Source: Phycisphaerae bacterium (GTDB lineage Bacteria > Planctomycetota > Phycisphaerae > SM23-33). Taken from it: 42,397 nt of DNA. Both the position numbers and the translations under genes were made by a program. Under the pieces are notes generated by a model. The model was not told where the DNA came from. It saw only the letters and a list, made by a program, of their open reading frames with translations, and did not search any database. The stretch is taken from assembly GCA_030745875.1 (NCBI GenBank), contig JASLNT010000071.1:1-42397 (forward strand), given 5' to 3'. Shown here piece by piece: positions 25,721 through 34,022 of this stretch; within the stretch, counting starts at the first letter, position 1, and each line of letters opens with the position of its first letter.

Positions 25721-27026
25721 CCGACGAGCCGTAATCACGGGACTGGGCGTTACGTGCGCCGCCGGGACCGGGACAGATAAGTTCTGGGATACGCTGGTCG
25801 AAGGCGGGAAATGCCTGGCGACAAACGCCATATTCGATCCGGCGAGCTTTCCCTGCCGCGCCGCCGGACAAATCGAAGGCCTCTCGGCGCGCAAGGTCGT
25901 ACCAAAGAGCTATCGAAAAGCCACAAAGGTAATGGCCCGAGATATAGAGGCGGCGGTGGTGGCGGCCGATCTGGCGTTTAAGGACGCATCGATCACCACG
26001 CGAGCCGATGCGGACAATGAAATGTCCGTCGAGGCCGGACGCCTCGGATGCAATATCGGAGCGGGATTGATCTGCTGCGAACTGGACGAACTCGGACAGG
26101 CCGCAAAAACATCCGTCACCGACGGAAAATTCGACATCGGAACATGGGGCGACAGCGGTATGGAGAATCTCACTCCGCTGTGGCTGCTCAAGTACCTGCC
26201 CAACATGCTGTCCTGTCACGTGACCATCATCCACGGGGCCGAAGGACCGTCAAACTGCATAACCTGCGGGGCAACAAGCGGAATTCTAAGCGTCGCAGAA
26301 GCCGCCCGCTGGATCGCCCGCAACGCCGCCGACGTAGCAATAGCAGGCGGAGCCGAAGCAAAACTCACCCCTCTGGGCGTTCTCAGACAATCGCTGCTGG
26401 GACGCCTGTGCACCGACAGCAACGATCGACCCGAATCGGCCTGCCGACCGTTCGACGCGACACACAGCGGAACCGTTATGGGAGAAGGCGGAGGCTTGCT
26501 GATCGTCGAAGACGCCCAGCGGGCACAATCGCGCCAGGCGTGCATCTACGCTGAAATCGCGGGCTTCGGAGCCGCCTGCGATCCCAACGGTATTAACGTA
26601 ACCGAGCCCAATTGCGGTTCGCTGGACCTGGCGGTCTCAAAAGCCATCGCCGACGCGGGAATCACGCCCGATGATATCGATCTGATAATCGCCCAGGGAA
26701 CGGGCGTTCCCGGGGAAGACCGCTGCGAAGCCGAAGCGTGGGAAAAAGTCTTCGGCGACAATCTGCCCAATATCCCCGCCGCGGCGATCACCGGAACAAC
26801 AGGATCCATGTTCGCCGGACAATCGGGCGTCACCATGGTCGCCGGAGCCCTCGCCGTGCAGCATCAAACCGCCCCGCCCACGGTGAACTTCACTTCGCCC
26901 GATGAGGGCTGCAGGTTGTCGCTGGCCGGCGAGGCCAGAGAATGCGAAATTAACTACGCGGTGGTCGGCGCGTTTTCCGTCGGCGGACAGAGCGCCGCCT
27001 GCATCCTGAAACGGTGTGAATCATGA
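25713..27026 (+). CDS. Ketosynthase-like protein lacking the catalytic residues (chain-length-factor-like)
   Basis: 437 residues from the ATG at 25713, GGAG 7 bases upstream, overlapping the dehydratase gene. The thiolase-fold KAS architecture is complete (RRAVITGLGVTCAAG at the N-terminus, VAIAGGAEAKLTPLG, RPFDATHSGTVMGEGGG, VVGAFSVGGQSAA at the C-terminus). However, the active-site Cys position is Ala187 (TCGATSG in place of TACTSG), the first His is Gln328 (AQGTG in place of AHGTG), and the second His is Ser365 (TTGSMF in place of MLGHLI) with the preceding Lys also lost. It is therefore expected to be inactive in condensation and to act as a partner of the intact KAS encoded next, like the chain-length factor of type II polyketide synthases. 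Cys185 lies two residues before the normal position and is not an obvious substitute. Confidence 0.9.
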   Translation: MPDRRAVITGLGVTCAAGTGTDKFWDTLVEGGKCLATNAIFDPASFPCRAAGQIEGLSARKVVPKSYRKATKVMARDIEAAVVAADLAFKDASITTRADADNEMSVEAGRLGCNIGAGLICCELDELGQAAKTSVTDGKFDIGTWGDSGMENLTPLWLLKYLPNMLSCHVTIIHGAEGPSNCITCGATSGILSVAEAARWIARNAADVAIAGGAEAKLTPLGVLRQSLLGRLCTDSNDRPESACRPFDATHSGTVMGEGGGLLIVEDAQRAQSRQACIYAEIAGFGAACDPNGINVTEPNCGSLDLAVSKAIADAGITPDDIDLIIAQGTGVPGEDRCEAEAWEKVFGDNLPNIPAAAITGTTGSMFAGQSGVTMVAGALAVQHQTAPPTVNFTSPDEGCRLSLAGEARECEINYAVVGAFSVGGQSAACILKRCES

Positions 27027-28312
27027 CCAGCAAACGAGTAGTCATCACTGGCATGGGGACGGTTAACCCCCTGGGTCACAACGTCGAATCGACCTGGGAG
27101 GCCCTGCTGGCGGGCAAAACGGGCATCTGCAAGACCGAAACATTCGACGCCAGCACATTCCCAACCACATTCTCGGCGCAGGTCAGAAACTTCGATCTTG
27201 CCGATCACGTCGAGGACGCCGAAAAACATCGTCACGCCGGACGACATTGCACCTTCGCAATCGCCGCCGCCGTTCAGGCCTGGAAACAATCGGGCCTGGG
27301 TCAATACGATAAGCTCGATCGCGATCGCCTGGGCATTTACCTGGGCAGCGGAGAAGGAAGTCTGGATTTTGACAACTTCATCTCCCTTGTGGTCGACGCA
27401 TGGAACGAAGACGACACGCTCAACGCTCCGGAGTGGGGGCGCCTGGGCTTCGAACGAATGGACATGTATCGCGAGATCGAACAGGAATCGCACATGGTTG
27501 TCGCCCACCTGGCCGCCGAATTCCAGGCTAGGGGTCCGGCGTTCAACGTGCTGACGGCGTGTGCGGCCAGCACCCAGGCGCTCGGAGAGGCCGTCTGCAT
27601 GATCCGGCGCGGTGAGGCCGACGCTATCATCTCAGGCGGAGCCCACAGCATGATACACCCGCTTGGAGTGATGGGCTTCAACCGCCTTACCGCACTGTCA
27701 ACCCGGAACGACGACATCACCACCGCCTCCAGACCGTTCGACGCCACGCGAGACGGATTCGTGCTCGGCGAGGGCGCCAGCATCCTGATACTTGAAGATT
27801 ACGACAAGGTGATCGAGCGCGGGGCGGAGGGTTGCATCCTGGCTGAGGTCGTGGGATACGGTTCGTCGGCTGACGCGTTCCGCATAACCGACCAGGACCC
27901 GCGCGGAGACGGAGCGGCGGCGGCTATGCGGGCGGCGCTTGCCGACGCGGAAATGGATCCATCGCAGATCGACTACATTTCGGCGCACGGTACGGGCACC
28001 AAGCAGAACGACCAGGTCGAAACGCTTGCGATGAAGCAGATATTCGGTGACGAGAGCACCGTACCGACATCCAGCGCCAAGTCCATGCTCGGACACCTTA
28101 TCGCCGCCGCCGGAGCGACAGAACTGATAACCTGCATAATGGCGATGCGCGACCAGATCCTGCCCCCCACGGCCAATCTGAACAATCCCGACCCCGACTG
28201 CGACCTGGACTACATACCCAACACGCCCCGAAAAGCCTCCGTAAACACGTGCATGTCAAACTCAATGGGATTCGGCGGACAGAACAACACGCTCATCATA
28301 ACAGCGGACTAA
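27023..28312 (+). CDS. Beta-ketoacyl-ACP synthase (FabF/KAS II-like), catalytically intact
   Basis: 429 residues; the ATG overlaps the stop of the preceding KAS-like gene by 4 bases, so the two subunits are translationally coupled and probably made in equal amounts. Catalytic triad present: Cys180 in VLTACAAST, His322 in SAHGTGTKQND, His358 in KSMLGHLIAAAG with its Lys. Decarboxylates malonyl-ACP and extends the acyl chain. The pairing with an inactive homologue immediately upstream resembles the KS-CLF heterodimers of type II polyketide and aryl polyene systems, although here the inactive gene comes first. The next gene is separated by 154 bases and has its own promoter. Confidence 0.94.
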   Translation: MTSKRVVITGMGTVNPLGHNVESTWEALLAGKTGICKTETFDASTFPTTFSAQVRNFDLADHVEDAEKHRHAGRHCTFAIAAAVQAWKQSGLGQYDKLDRDRLGIYLGSGEGSLDFDNFISLVVDAWNEDDTLNAPEWGRLGFERMDMYREIEQESHMVVAHLAAEFQARGPAFNVLTACAASTQALGEAVCMIRRGEADAIISGGAHSMIHPLGVMGFNRLTALSTRNDDITTASRPFDATRDGFVLGEGASILILEDYDKVIERGAEGCILAEVVGYGSSADAFRITDQDPRGDGAAAAMRAALADAEMDPSQIDYISAHGTGTKQNDQVETLAMKQIFGDESTVPTSSAKSMLGHLIAAAGATELITCIMAMRDQILPPTANLNNPDPDCDLDYIPNTPRKASVNTCMSNSMGFGGQNNTLIITAD

Positions 28313-28372
28313 AGGGCCTGGACCGCAGAACCGGAGCGACGACTTAAAAATCTGAACGCGCCCCTAAACCAA

Positions 28373-28401
28373 TTGCCAGCCGCTCGGCGTAACCATATAA
28401 T
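28373..28401 (+). promoter_or_regulatory. Promoter of the hydrolase gene
   Basis: TTGCCA (28373-28378) and a perfect TATAAT (28396-28401) with the ideal 17-base spacer, leaving a leader of about 60 bases before the ATG at 28467. Confidence 0.75.
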
Positions 28402-28466
28402 GCCTCGTCGCAGTTTTCGGACGCCAGGGAAGTTCGAAGCGTTTTTTAGCACTTTATTGTTTTGTC

Positions 28467-29531
28467 ATGCTCTTAGAGATCATAGCTTCGGTAGAGCCTC
28501 CATGGATAGTGCGCCACTGGGCCGCACTGGTCATCGTGATAACGTGCCTGTCGCTGCTGGGGTTCATGGCGCTTGTACTGGCGAAATACGTACGCATCTG
28601 CCTGAACATATTCGTAGACACCCCCCCGCCGCTGTCGATGGGACCGGTGGATTTCACGCCCCTGCACGGTGATATGATCAGGTTCCGGAGTTTCGACGGG
28701 ACCTCGCTGCGAGGAATGCACCTGCGCCCGAAGAACAGAACCGAATACAAGGGCACAATACTGTTCTGCCACGAATACGGATCGGACATGTTCAGCTGCG
28801 CGCGATACGCAAGACCGCTCATCGAAGCCGGTTTCGACGTCTTCACATTCGACTATCGAGGACACGGAGACAGCAGCAATCGCAGCCGATACAAACCGCT
28901 GCAGTGGCCTTCGGACAAGGAGCAGCAGGACACGCTGGGAGCGCTGGCGTACGTTGAGGCGGCATTGACCGCCGAGGGAAAGTCGCCCAACGTTGGGATA
29001 TTCGGAATATCGCGCGGAGCAGGTTCGGCGCTTCTGGCCGCCTGCAGCACGCCGAACGTAAAGGCGATACTCTGCGACGGGGTGTTCAGCACGGAGCTGA
29101 CTATCATCTCGTTCATGAAACGCTGGGCTCGAATATTCGCCAGCGTCAAGCTCGTATACGAGAATCACACCGAGCGATTCTGGCAGTTCCTGTACTGGCT
29201 GCTGATTCGATTCGCGCAACCGAAACTCGCCTGCCGCTATCCCTCCGTGCGAAAGGCGCTCATGGAAATGCGCAACTGCCCCACAATGTTCGTTTACGGG
29301 CAGCGAGACAGCTACATCCGCGAAGATCAGACCAGGGCGCTGCACGCTATGGCGCCCGAACCGAAATACCTCTGGATCGTCAAAGGAGCCAAACACAACC
29401 AAGCCGCAATTGTCGAACCCAGACAATACGCCGCAAGATCAATCGCATTCTTCAGAAAGCACCTCGCCGAGGAAAACGTCGCGGAATCCGAAATCACCGA
29501 CCCGGCCGACACTGAGGCCGAGGTCGCGTGA
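28467..29531 (+). CDS. Membrane-anchored alpha/beta hydrolase
   Basis: 354 residues. An N-terminal membrane helix (about 18-41, WAALVIVITCLSLLGFMALV) precedes a serine hydrolase domain. Motifs are CHEYGSDMFSCARY after strand 3, DYRGHGDSS, the nucleophile elbow GISRGAG with Ser182, the acid in YGQRDSYI (Asp281) and the base His310 in GAKHNQA, so the triad is complete. Resembles the acyl-peptidase/thioesterase-like family often annotated as DUF-type hydrolases. In this cluster it could release or transfer an acyl chain at the membrane, which is inference from position. No good ribosome-binding site is seen, and the start is chosen for the membrane helix. Confidence 0.85.
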   Translation: MLLEIIASVEPPWIVRHWAALVIVITCLSLLGFMALVLAKYVRICLNIFVDTPPPLSMGPVDFTPLHGDMIRFRSFDGTSLRGMHLRPKNRTEYKGTILFCHEYGSDMFSCARYARPLIEAGFDVFTFDYRGHGDSSNRSRYKPLQWPSDKEQQDTLGALAYVEAALTAEGKSPNVGIFGISRGAGSALLAACSTPNVKAILCDGVFSTELTIISFMKRWARIFASVKLVYENHTERFWQFLYWLLIRFAQPKLACRYPSVRKALMEMRNCPTMFVYGQRDSYIREDQTRALHAMAPEPKYLWIVKGAKHNQAAIVEPRQYAARSIAFFRKHLAEENVAESEITDPADTEAEVA

Positions 29532-29556
29532 ACTGAGCATGTCCCACAGGGAGTAA

Positions 29557-29594
29557 AGCGCCGATTGGGCGCTGCGTATCTGATCGGATATACT
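29557..29594 (+). promoter_or_regulatory. Small hairpin and weak promoter candidate before the GH3 gene
   Basis: AGCGCC (29557-29562) pairs with GGCGCT (29568-29573) around GATTG. TATACT (29589-29594) could be a -10 with TTGGGC (29565-29570) as a poor -35, spacer 18. Either read-through from the hydrolase gene or this site may drive GH3. Confidence 0.35.
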
Positions 29595-29620
29595 CATACT
29601 GAAGATTGCCCGGAATAATA

Positions 29621-31258
29621 ATGAGCATTAAACGAACAATTCTGCGACCGGTGGCCTATCTGGGCGGTCTGCACGCCGACAGGCAACGCAGGGCGTTTCT
29701 CGATGCGCACAACCACACCGAAAACGTGCAGCAGAAAGTGCTCGACGAACTCACCGACGCACACCAGCAGACCGATTTCGGGCGGGACCACGCGCTGGGC
29801 TCCGTTAAATCGATCGAAGATTTCCGCAAGGCGGTGCCTATTCGAACGTACGAGGATATGCGCCCGTACATGGATCGCGTATTCGAGGGGCGCACCGACG
29901 CATTGCTCCCCGACGGGCACGAGCTTCTCATGTTCTCACTGACCAGCGGAACCACGGGCAAGCCCAAACACATACCCGTAACCAAACACTTCGCCGACAC
30001 CATGCGCCGCGGATCGAACGTGTGGGGAATATCGGCGTTGCGGGACCATCCGGCCGGGTGGTTAAGAGCGATCCTGCGAATCTCGTCGCCAATGTGCGAG
30101 TACACCAGCCCCACCGGCGTCCCGTGCGGAGCGATCAGCGGTCTGCTGATGCAGAACCAGAAGAAAATCGTTCGACGAATGTACGTAACGCCCGCGACTG
30201 CGGCGTCCATCGAAGACCCGCAGGTCAAATACTACACGATCTGCCGATGCGGTGTGACCAGAGATGTCGCGATGATCATAACCGCCAATCCCTCCAGCAC
30301 GATCGCAATGATCGAGGCCGGAAGGAACCACGCCGAACGCCTCATTCGCGACGTAGCCGACGGAACCCTCACCCCGCCGGGCGACCTCCCGCAGAACGTC
30401 GCCGAAGCCGTAAAGTTCAAGCCCAACAAGGCTCTCGCAAGGCGAATGCAGGAGGGCGTAGACCGCGACGGGCAACTGCTGCCTTCGCATTTCTGGAATC
30501 CGTCGCTGCTGGCTAACTGGACCGGAGGCACGCTGAAGCTCTACCTCAAGCGCCTGGGAGAACTCTTCGGAGATGTGCCCGTCCGCGACGTGGGACTGCT
30601 CGCAAGCGAGGGACGGTTCTCGCTTCCGCTGGAGTCGGGAGCGTCGTCGGGAGTGGCTGAGATCATGGGCAACTTCTTCGAATTCATACCCGCCGACCAG
30701 CGCGGATGCGACCAGCCCGACGCGCTGGGAGCCCACGAACTGGAGGTCGGAGGCGAGTACTTCCTGATTGTCACCAATTGGGCGGGCCTGTGGCGGTACG
30801 ATCTCGACGACCGGATCAGGGTTACCGGACACCTGGGCGAAAGCCCGATATTCGAGTTCCTGTCGCGAGGTCTGCACACGGCGAACATCACCGGTGAGAA
30901 GATAACCGAGCACCAGGTGGTCGAAGCGATGCGAATCGCAGCACGACAACTGGACCTGCACATAGACACGTTCGTGCTGCAGGGACATTTCGCCGATATC
31001 CCGTACTACCAACTGCAAATAGAAGCGGACGCAAGCAACAATACCAGGCGCCTGGGCGATCTTATGGACGAGGCGCTGGCGGAGTTGAACATTGAATACG
31101 GCGCCAAACGCAAAAGCGGACGACTCGGGCCCATACGCCCGGCCGCACTAGAGCCAGGGGCCCTCAGGCTCCGGGAGCAGGCGAAGATCGCCGCACGTCG
31201 AGGACGGGACGAACAGTACAAACACCAGTATCTCATGACAGAGATAATCGAAGACTAA
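29621..31258 (+). CDS. GH3-family acyl-adenylating (acid-amido synthetase-like) enzyme
   Basis: 545 residues from the ATG at 29621; a TTG five codons earlier is less likely. The protein belongs to the ANL-like GH3 superfamily known from plant auxin and jasmonate conjugation. The P-loop-like motif SLTSGTTGKPK lies at 106-116, the acceptor/adenylate region YFEFIPADQ-type appears as FFEFIPADQRG, and GLWRYDLDDRIRVTG and HTANITGEKITEHQV follow near the C-terminal domain. Family members adenylate a carboxylic acid with ATP and pass it to an amine, usually an amino acid. As the last gene of the acyl cluster it may join the product to an amino acid or amine, releasing it (inference). It ends close to the convergent histidine kinase gene. 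Confidence 0.9.
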   Translation: MSIKRTILRPVAYLGGLHADRQRRAFLDAHNHTENVQQKVLDELTDAHQQTDFGRDHALGSVKSIEDFRKAVPIRTYEDMRPYMDRVFEGRTDALLPDGHELLMFSLTSGTTGKPKHIPVTKHFADTMRRGSNVWGISALRDHPAGWLRAILRISSPMCEYTSPTGVPCGAISGLLMQNQKKIVRRMYVTPATAASIEDPQVKYYTICRCGVTRDVAMIITANPSSTIAMIEAGRNHAERLIRDVADGTLTPPGDLPQNVAEAVKFKPNKALARRMQEGVDRDGQLLPSHFWNPSLLANWTGGTLKLYLKRLGELFGDVPVRDVGLLASEGRFSLPLESGASSGVAEIMGNFFEFIPADQRGCDQPDALGAHELEVGGEYFLIVTNWAGLWRYDLDDRIRVTGHLGESPIFEFLSRGLHTANITGEKITEHQVVEAMRIAARQLDLHIDTFVLQGHFADIPYYQLQIEADASNNTRRLGDLMDEALAELNIEYGAKRKSGRLGPIRPAALEPGALRLREQAKIAARRGRDEQYKHQYLMTEIIED

Positions 31259-31290
31259 CCGCCCCCGCGAATTCACCGGCCGACCTGGGG

Positions 31291-33138
31291 TTAATGCTCC
31301 GACAGCACTTTGACCGCGTCTGCGGGAGCCTTGCTTAGAACAGCGGAGAACCAGAAGGTCGAGCCCTCGCCTTCCGTGCTGTGGACGCCGATCTGACCGC
31401 CCATCAATTCGGCGATCTGTTTGGAGATCGCCAACCCCAATCCCGTCCCCCCGTAATTCCGCGTCGTGGAGGCGTCCACCTGACTGAACGAGTGGAACAG
31501 CCGATCCATACGGTCAGCCGGAATGCCAATCCCCGTGTCGCGAACAGCAAAGCGAACCGTCACGTCGGTTTCGGTCTCCTCAATCCGCGATGCGCTGATC
31601 GCAACTCCCCCGCTGTCTGTGAATTTGATTGCGTTTCCGCCCAGATTGAGCAACACCTGCCGCAATCTAATCGGATCGCCCCGCAGCAACAGCGGAGTTC
31701 CCTCGTCGATGGAGTACGTAAGCGCCAAGCCCTTGGCCTGGGCCTGGCCGATCAGAACATTACAAACCTCGCTCAGCAGCACGTGAACGTCCAGGTCGAC
31801 CGTCTCGATCTCCATTTTCCCCGCTTCAAGCTTCGAAAAGTCCAGAATATCCGATATCAGCGTCATAAGCTGGTTGCCGCAAGTACGGATGATCTCGCCA
31901 TACTCCCTCTGTTCGCCGGTCAATTCGGTGTCCATCAGCAGTTCGCTCATGGCTATGACACCGTTCATCGGCGTGCGGATCTCGTGGCTCATATTGGCGA
32001 GGAATTCGCCCTTTACGCCGTTTGCCGCCTCGGCCGCCTCCTTAGCCGACGCAAGCTCTTTCTCCCATTGCCTCCGGGCGGTCACATCGCGAACCGTCGC
32101 CTGCAGCCCGAGTTTCCCGCCCAGAACCACCCTCGTCAGCAGAACGGTCGCGTCAAACTCCCGCCCGTCCATTCGTTTGTGGCGCCAATCGAAGAAGTGC
32201 GAACCGCCCTCCATCGCAGAGGCCATCATTTCCTGGGCCTTCCGGTCCGACCTAACACCGTCCGGTTGGAGCTCCGGAGACAGCATCGCCGGACCGCAGG
32301 AGATGAACTCCTCCTCGTCCCTGCATCCGAATATCTCCACGGCGGCGGAATTACCGCTCAGGAAACCGTCTTGCGGAGTCAGCGTCATAATGGCGTCAGC
32401 CGACGAGTCGTAGAGCAACTGGTACTTGTTCTTGCTTTCCCGCAATTCCCGTTCAGCGGCCTTGCGGTCGGAAATGTTCGACAAGGCGACAACCATCTGC
32501 TTGTCGCCCCTGATCGTAACGGGCTCTGCGTTTATCTCCAGCCAGATCCTCGTTGGCGAATCATCCACAACGAGAATACTCTCTGTTTCAAGCCCGCGAA
32601 CCGATTCGCCCGACTGGAAGGCTCCGACGATTCCGCACCGGAGCTGACAGGTCGCACACTCCGCCCCGTTTCCGCAACCTTCGGGGTTGCTGACAGCGTT
32701 GACGCAGCCCAGGGCGTCTCCGGGCTGACGGTTTATCATCGCTGATTCGTCCTTGCCCGCCAACTTCGCCGCAACATCGTTTATACACACAACCCTCGCA
32801 CGGTCGTCTATCAGCAGCATGCCCACTGGTGAAGCTTGAAGAATCGCCCCCAGGGCCTCTCGCTCCCCGGCGAGTCTCTCTTCGGCGTGCTCGCGGTCCA
32901 GGATCTGGCGGCTCAGCGGTCGGAACAAGAGCAAATAGAGAACCGGAAGAGTTGGGAGCATCAGCAAGAGCGCATCCAGCAGCGCGTGTACGAACAGGGA
33001 CGTCTCAGGCATGTTGGCCATAACGAACATCACCAGGAATTCACCAGCAAACACCGCCGCCGCGGTGATGGCGAGGAATCGAATGGGCGACGGACGCCTG
33101 GAACGTGATAGGCTGTCGCGGTCTCGGTCCAGGCTCAT
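31291..33138 (-). CDS. Membrane PAS-domain histidine kinase without receiver domain
   Basis: 615 residues from the ATG at 33138, fixed by AGGGAGG 4 bases upstream; the longer frame to 33429 has no start signal. Two membrane helices at about 20-41 and 46-72 lead into PAS 1 (about 95-225, ILQASPVGMLLIDD). This carries a Cys-rich insert (about 144-169, with CVNA, GCGNGAECATC and RC). PAS 2 follows (about 250-370). The HisKA box NMSHEIRTPMNG carries the phospho-accepting His at about residue 385, and the ATPase domain has NAIKF, DTGIGIP and GGTGLGLA. No receiver domain and no adjacent response regulator are seen, so it is an orphan sensor. It may sense redox or metal through the Cys cluster. Confidence 0.92.
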   Translation of the reverse strand: MSLDRDRDSLSRSRRPSPIRFLAITAAAVFAGEFLVMFVMANMPETSLFVHALLDALLLMLPTLPVLYLLLFRPLSRQILDREHAEERLAGEREALGAILQASPVGMLLIDDRARVVCINDVAAKLAGKDESAMINRQPGDALGCVNAVSNPEGCGNGAECATCQLRCGIVGAFQSGESVRGLETESILVVDDSPTRIWLEINAEPVTIRGDKQMVVALSNISDRKAAERELRESKNKYQLLYDSSADAIMTLTPQDGFLSGNSAAVEIFGCRDEEEFISCGPAMLSPELQPDGVRSDRKAQEMMASAMEGGSHFFDWRHKRMDGREFDATVLLTRVVLGGKLGLQATVRDVTARRQWEKELASAKEAAEAANGVKGEFLANMSHEIRTPMNGVIAMSELLMDTELTGEQREYGEIIRTCGNQLMTLISDILDFSKLEAGKMEIETVDLDVHVLLSEVCNVLIGQAQAKGLALTYSIDEGTPLLLRGDPIRLRQVLLNLGGNAIKFTDSGGVAISASRIEETETDVTVRFAVRDTGIGIPADRMDRLFHSFSQVDASTTRNYGGTGLGLAISKQIAELMGGQIGVHSTEGEGSTFWFSAVLSKAPADAVKVLSEH

Positions 33139-33501
33139 CTTACCTCCCTTTTCGTCATGCGGGCGGACTGCAACCCCTGATCGGAGAATCTGAGCGTTCC
33201 TTGCGATATGGGCGTATTCTCCCCGGAACAACACCTTCCGTTGACAAATCCGCAGATCGGGCTTATATCCCCCACAGTCAAGATTTCGTATGGTCCGGTT
33301 TTCAAGGCGGCCTGCACCTTCCTCTATCATCCGAACCCACGCCCTCACGCAGCGCGCGTCGACACCCATAGGTGTACATCGTCCAATACCGAGGGGGGAT
33401 TTAGCGCGAAAGCACCTGGAATTGCACAAAATATCCCCTGAAACACGGCATAAACCTGCAAGTTCACTCTTCCGAGAAACCTCTTATATCGCCGGAAAAC
33501 G
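33139..33501. other. Upstream region of the histidine kinase, no gene seen
   Basis: This stretch holds only short overlapping frames on both strands, none with a start signal or recognisable family. A short inverted repeat ACACC-CATA-GGTGT (about 33361) is the only structure. I could not place a convincing promoter, though one for the kinase is expected here. Confidence 0.5.
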
Positions 33502-33576
33502 CCTGCCCCGGACGATACTGTCAATACAGGCCGCAACTTGCGCAGCATCGTCCGTTTCCAGAGGGCGGCGGGCAGG
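33502..33576 (-). ncRNA. Candidate three-way-junction RNA or terminator after the cupin gene
   Basis: CCTGCCC (33502-33508) pairs with GGGCAGG (33570-33576). Directly inside, CGGACGAT (33509-33516) pairs perfectly with ATCGTCCG (33547-33554) and encloses two small hairpins, CTGT-CAAT-ACAG and CGCA-ACT-TGCG. On the minus strand the outer stem is followed by CGTTTT, so it could terminate the cupin transcript, whose stop is 67 bases upstream. No known RNA class is recognised. Confidence 0.4.
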
Positions 33577-33642
33577 GCTATTCCCTCGGGCCGGCGTCCT
33601 GAATGACGGTTTGCGGGTCTAGTCGCAGTATTCGCCATTCAT

Positions 33643-33960
33643 TTATTCCGCATCCTCAACGAGGATCATTTTCACCACATCAGTAATGACCCTCGCATTG
33701 TGTCGGTTCTCTTGCCCTTTCGGAATCATCAGCCCGTCGCCCGCGGAGAACCGCACGATCTTCCCGTCGAAATCAACATCCATTTCTCCCTCCAGAACAT
33801 ATCCGACATGCCCCTTCGTGCACCAGTCCGGCTCGGCGAAGCCCTTGGCGAGTTCAACCAGGCGAAGCTGTCGGCCGTCCTGTTGAGAAGCTTTATATCT
33901 TGCACACGGCAAGGGAGCCCGCCACTCGAGAGATCCAAAATCTACTTTTCGCTCATCCAT
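33643..33960 (-). CDS. Small single-domain cupin protein
   Basis: 105 residues from the ATG at 33960, preferred to 33966 because GGAG then lies 7 bases upstream. A single cupin barrel is visible: motif 1 GHVGYVLEGEMDVDFDGK and motif 2 SAGDGLMIPKGQENRH with histidines suited to bind a metal. Typical of stand-alone cupins that bind a small ligand or isomerise a sugar; no specific reaction can be assigned. Its neighbour downstream is a sensor kinase, and upstream genes are glycan-active, so a sugar or signal ligand is plausible. Confidence 0.88.
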   Translation of the reverse strand: MDERKVDFGSLEWRAPLPCARYKASQQDGRQLRLVELAKGFAEPDWCTKGHVGYVLEGEMDVDFDGKIVRFSAGDGLMIPKGQENRHNARVITDVVKMILVEDAE

Positions 33961-34022
33961 TGTCATTCTCCGGACGCATGACGTTTCGGATAACGCGCGG
34001 GTGTGAATCGTCGCGCATCGGG

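Noticed and set aside
28473..31018. Two frames of over 300 codons on the minus strand across the hydrolase and GH3 genes
   Set aside because: Fully opposite genes with intact catalytic motifs; no start signals.
22955..31258. Aryl polyene or ladderane cluster by name
   Set aside because: No ketoreductase, glycosyl/acyl transferase, ammonia-lyase or radical SAM genes are present, so a known class cannot be assigned.
33290..33622. 110-codon plus-strand frame between kinase and cupin genes
   Set aside because: Basic low-information sequence, no ribosome-binding site, overlaps a structured region.
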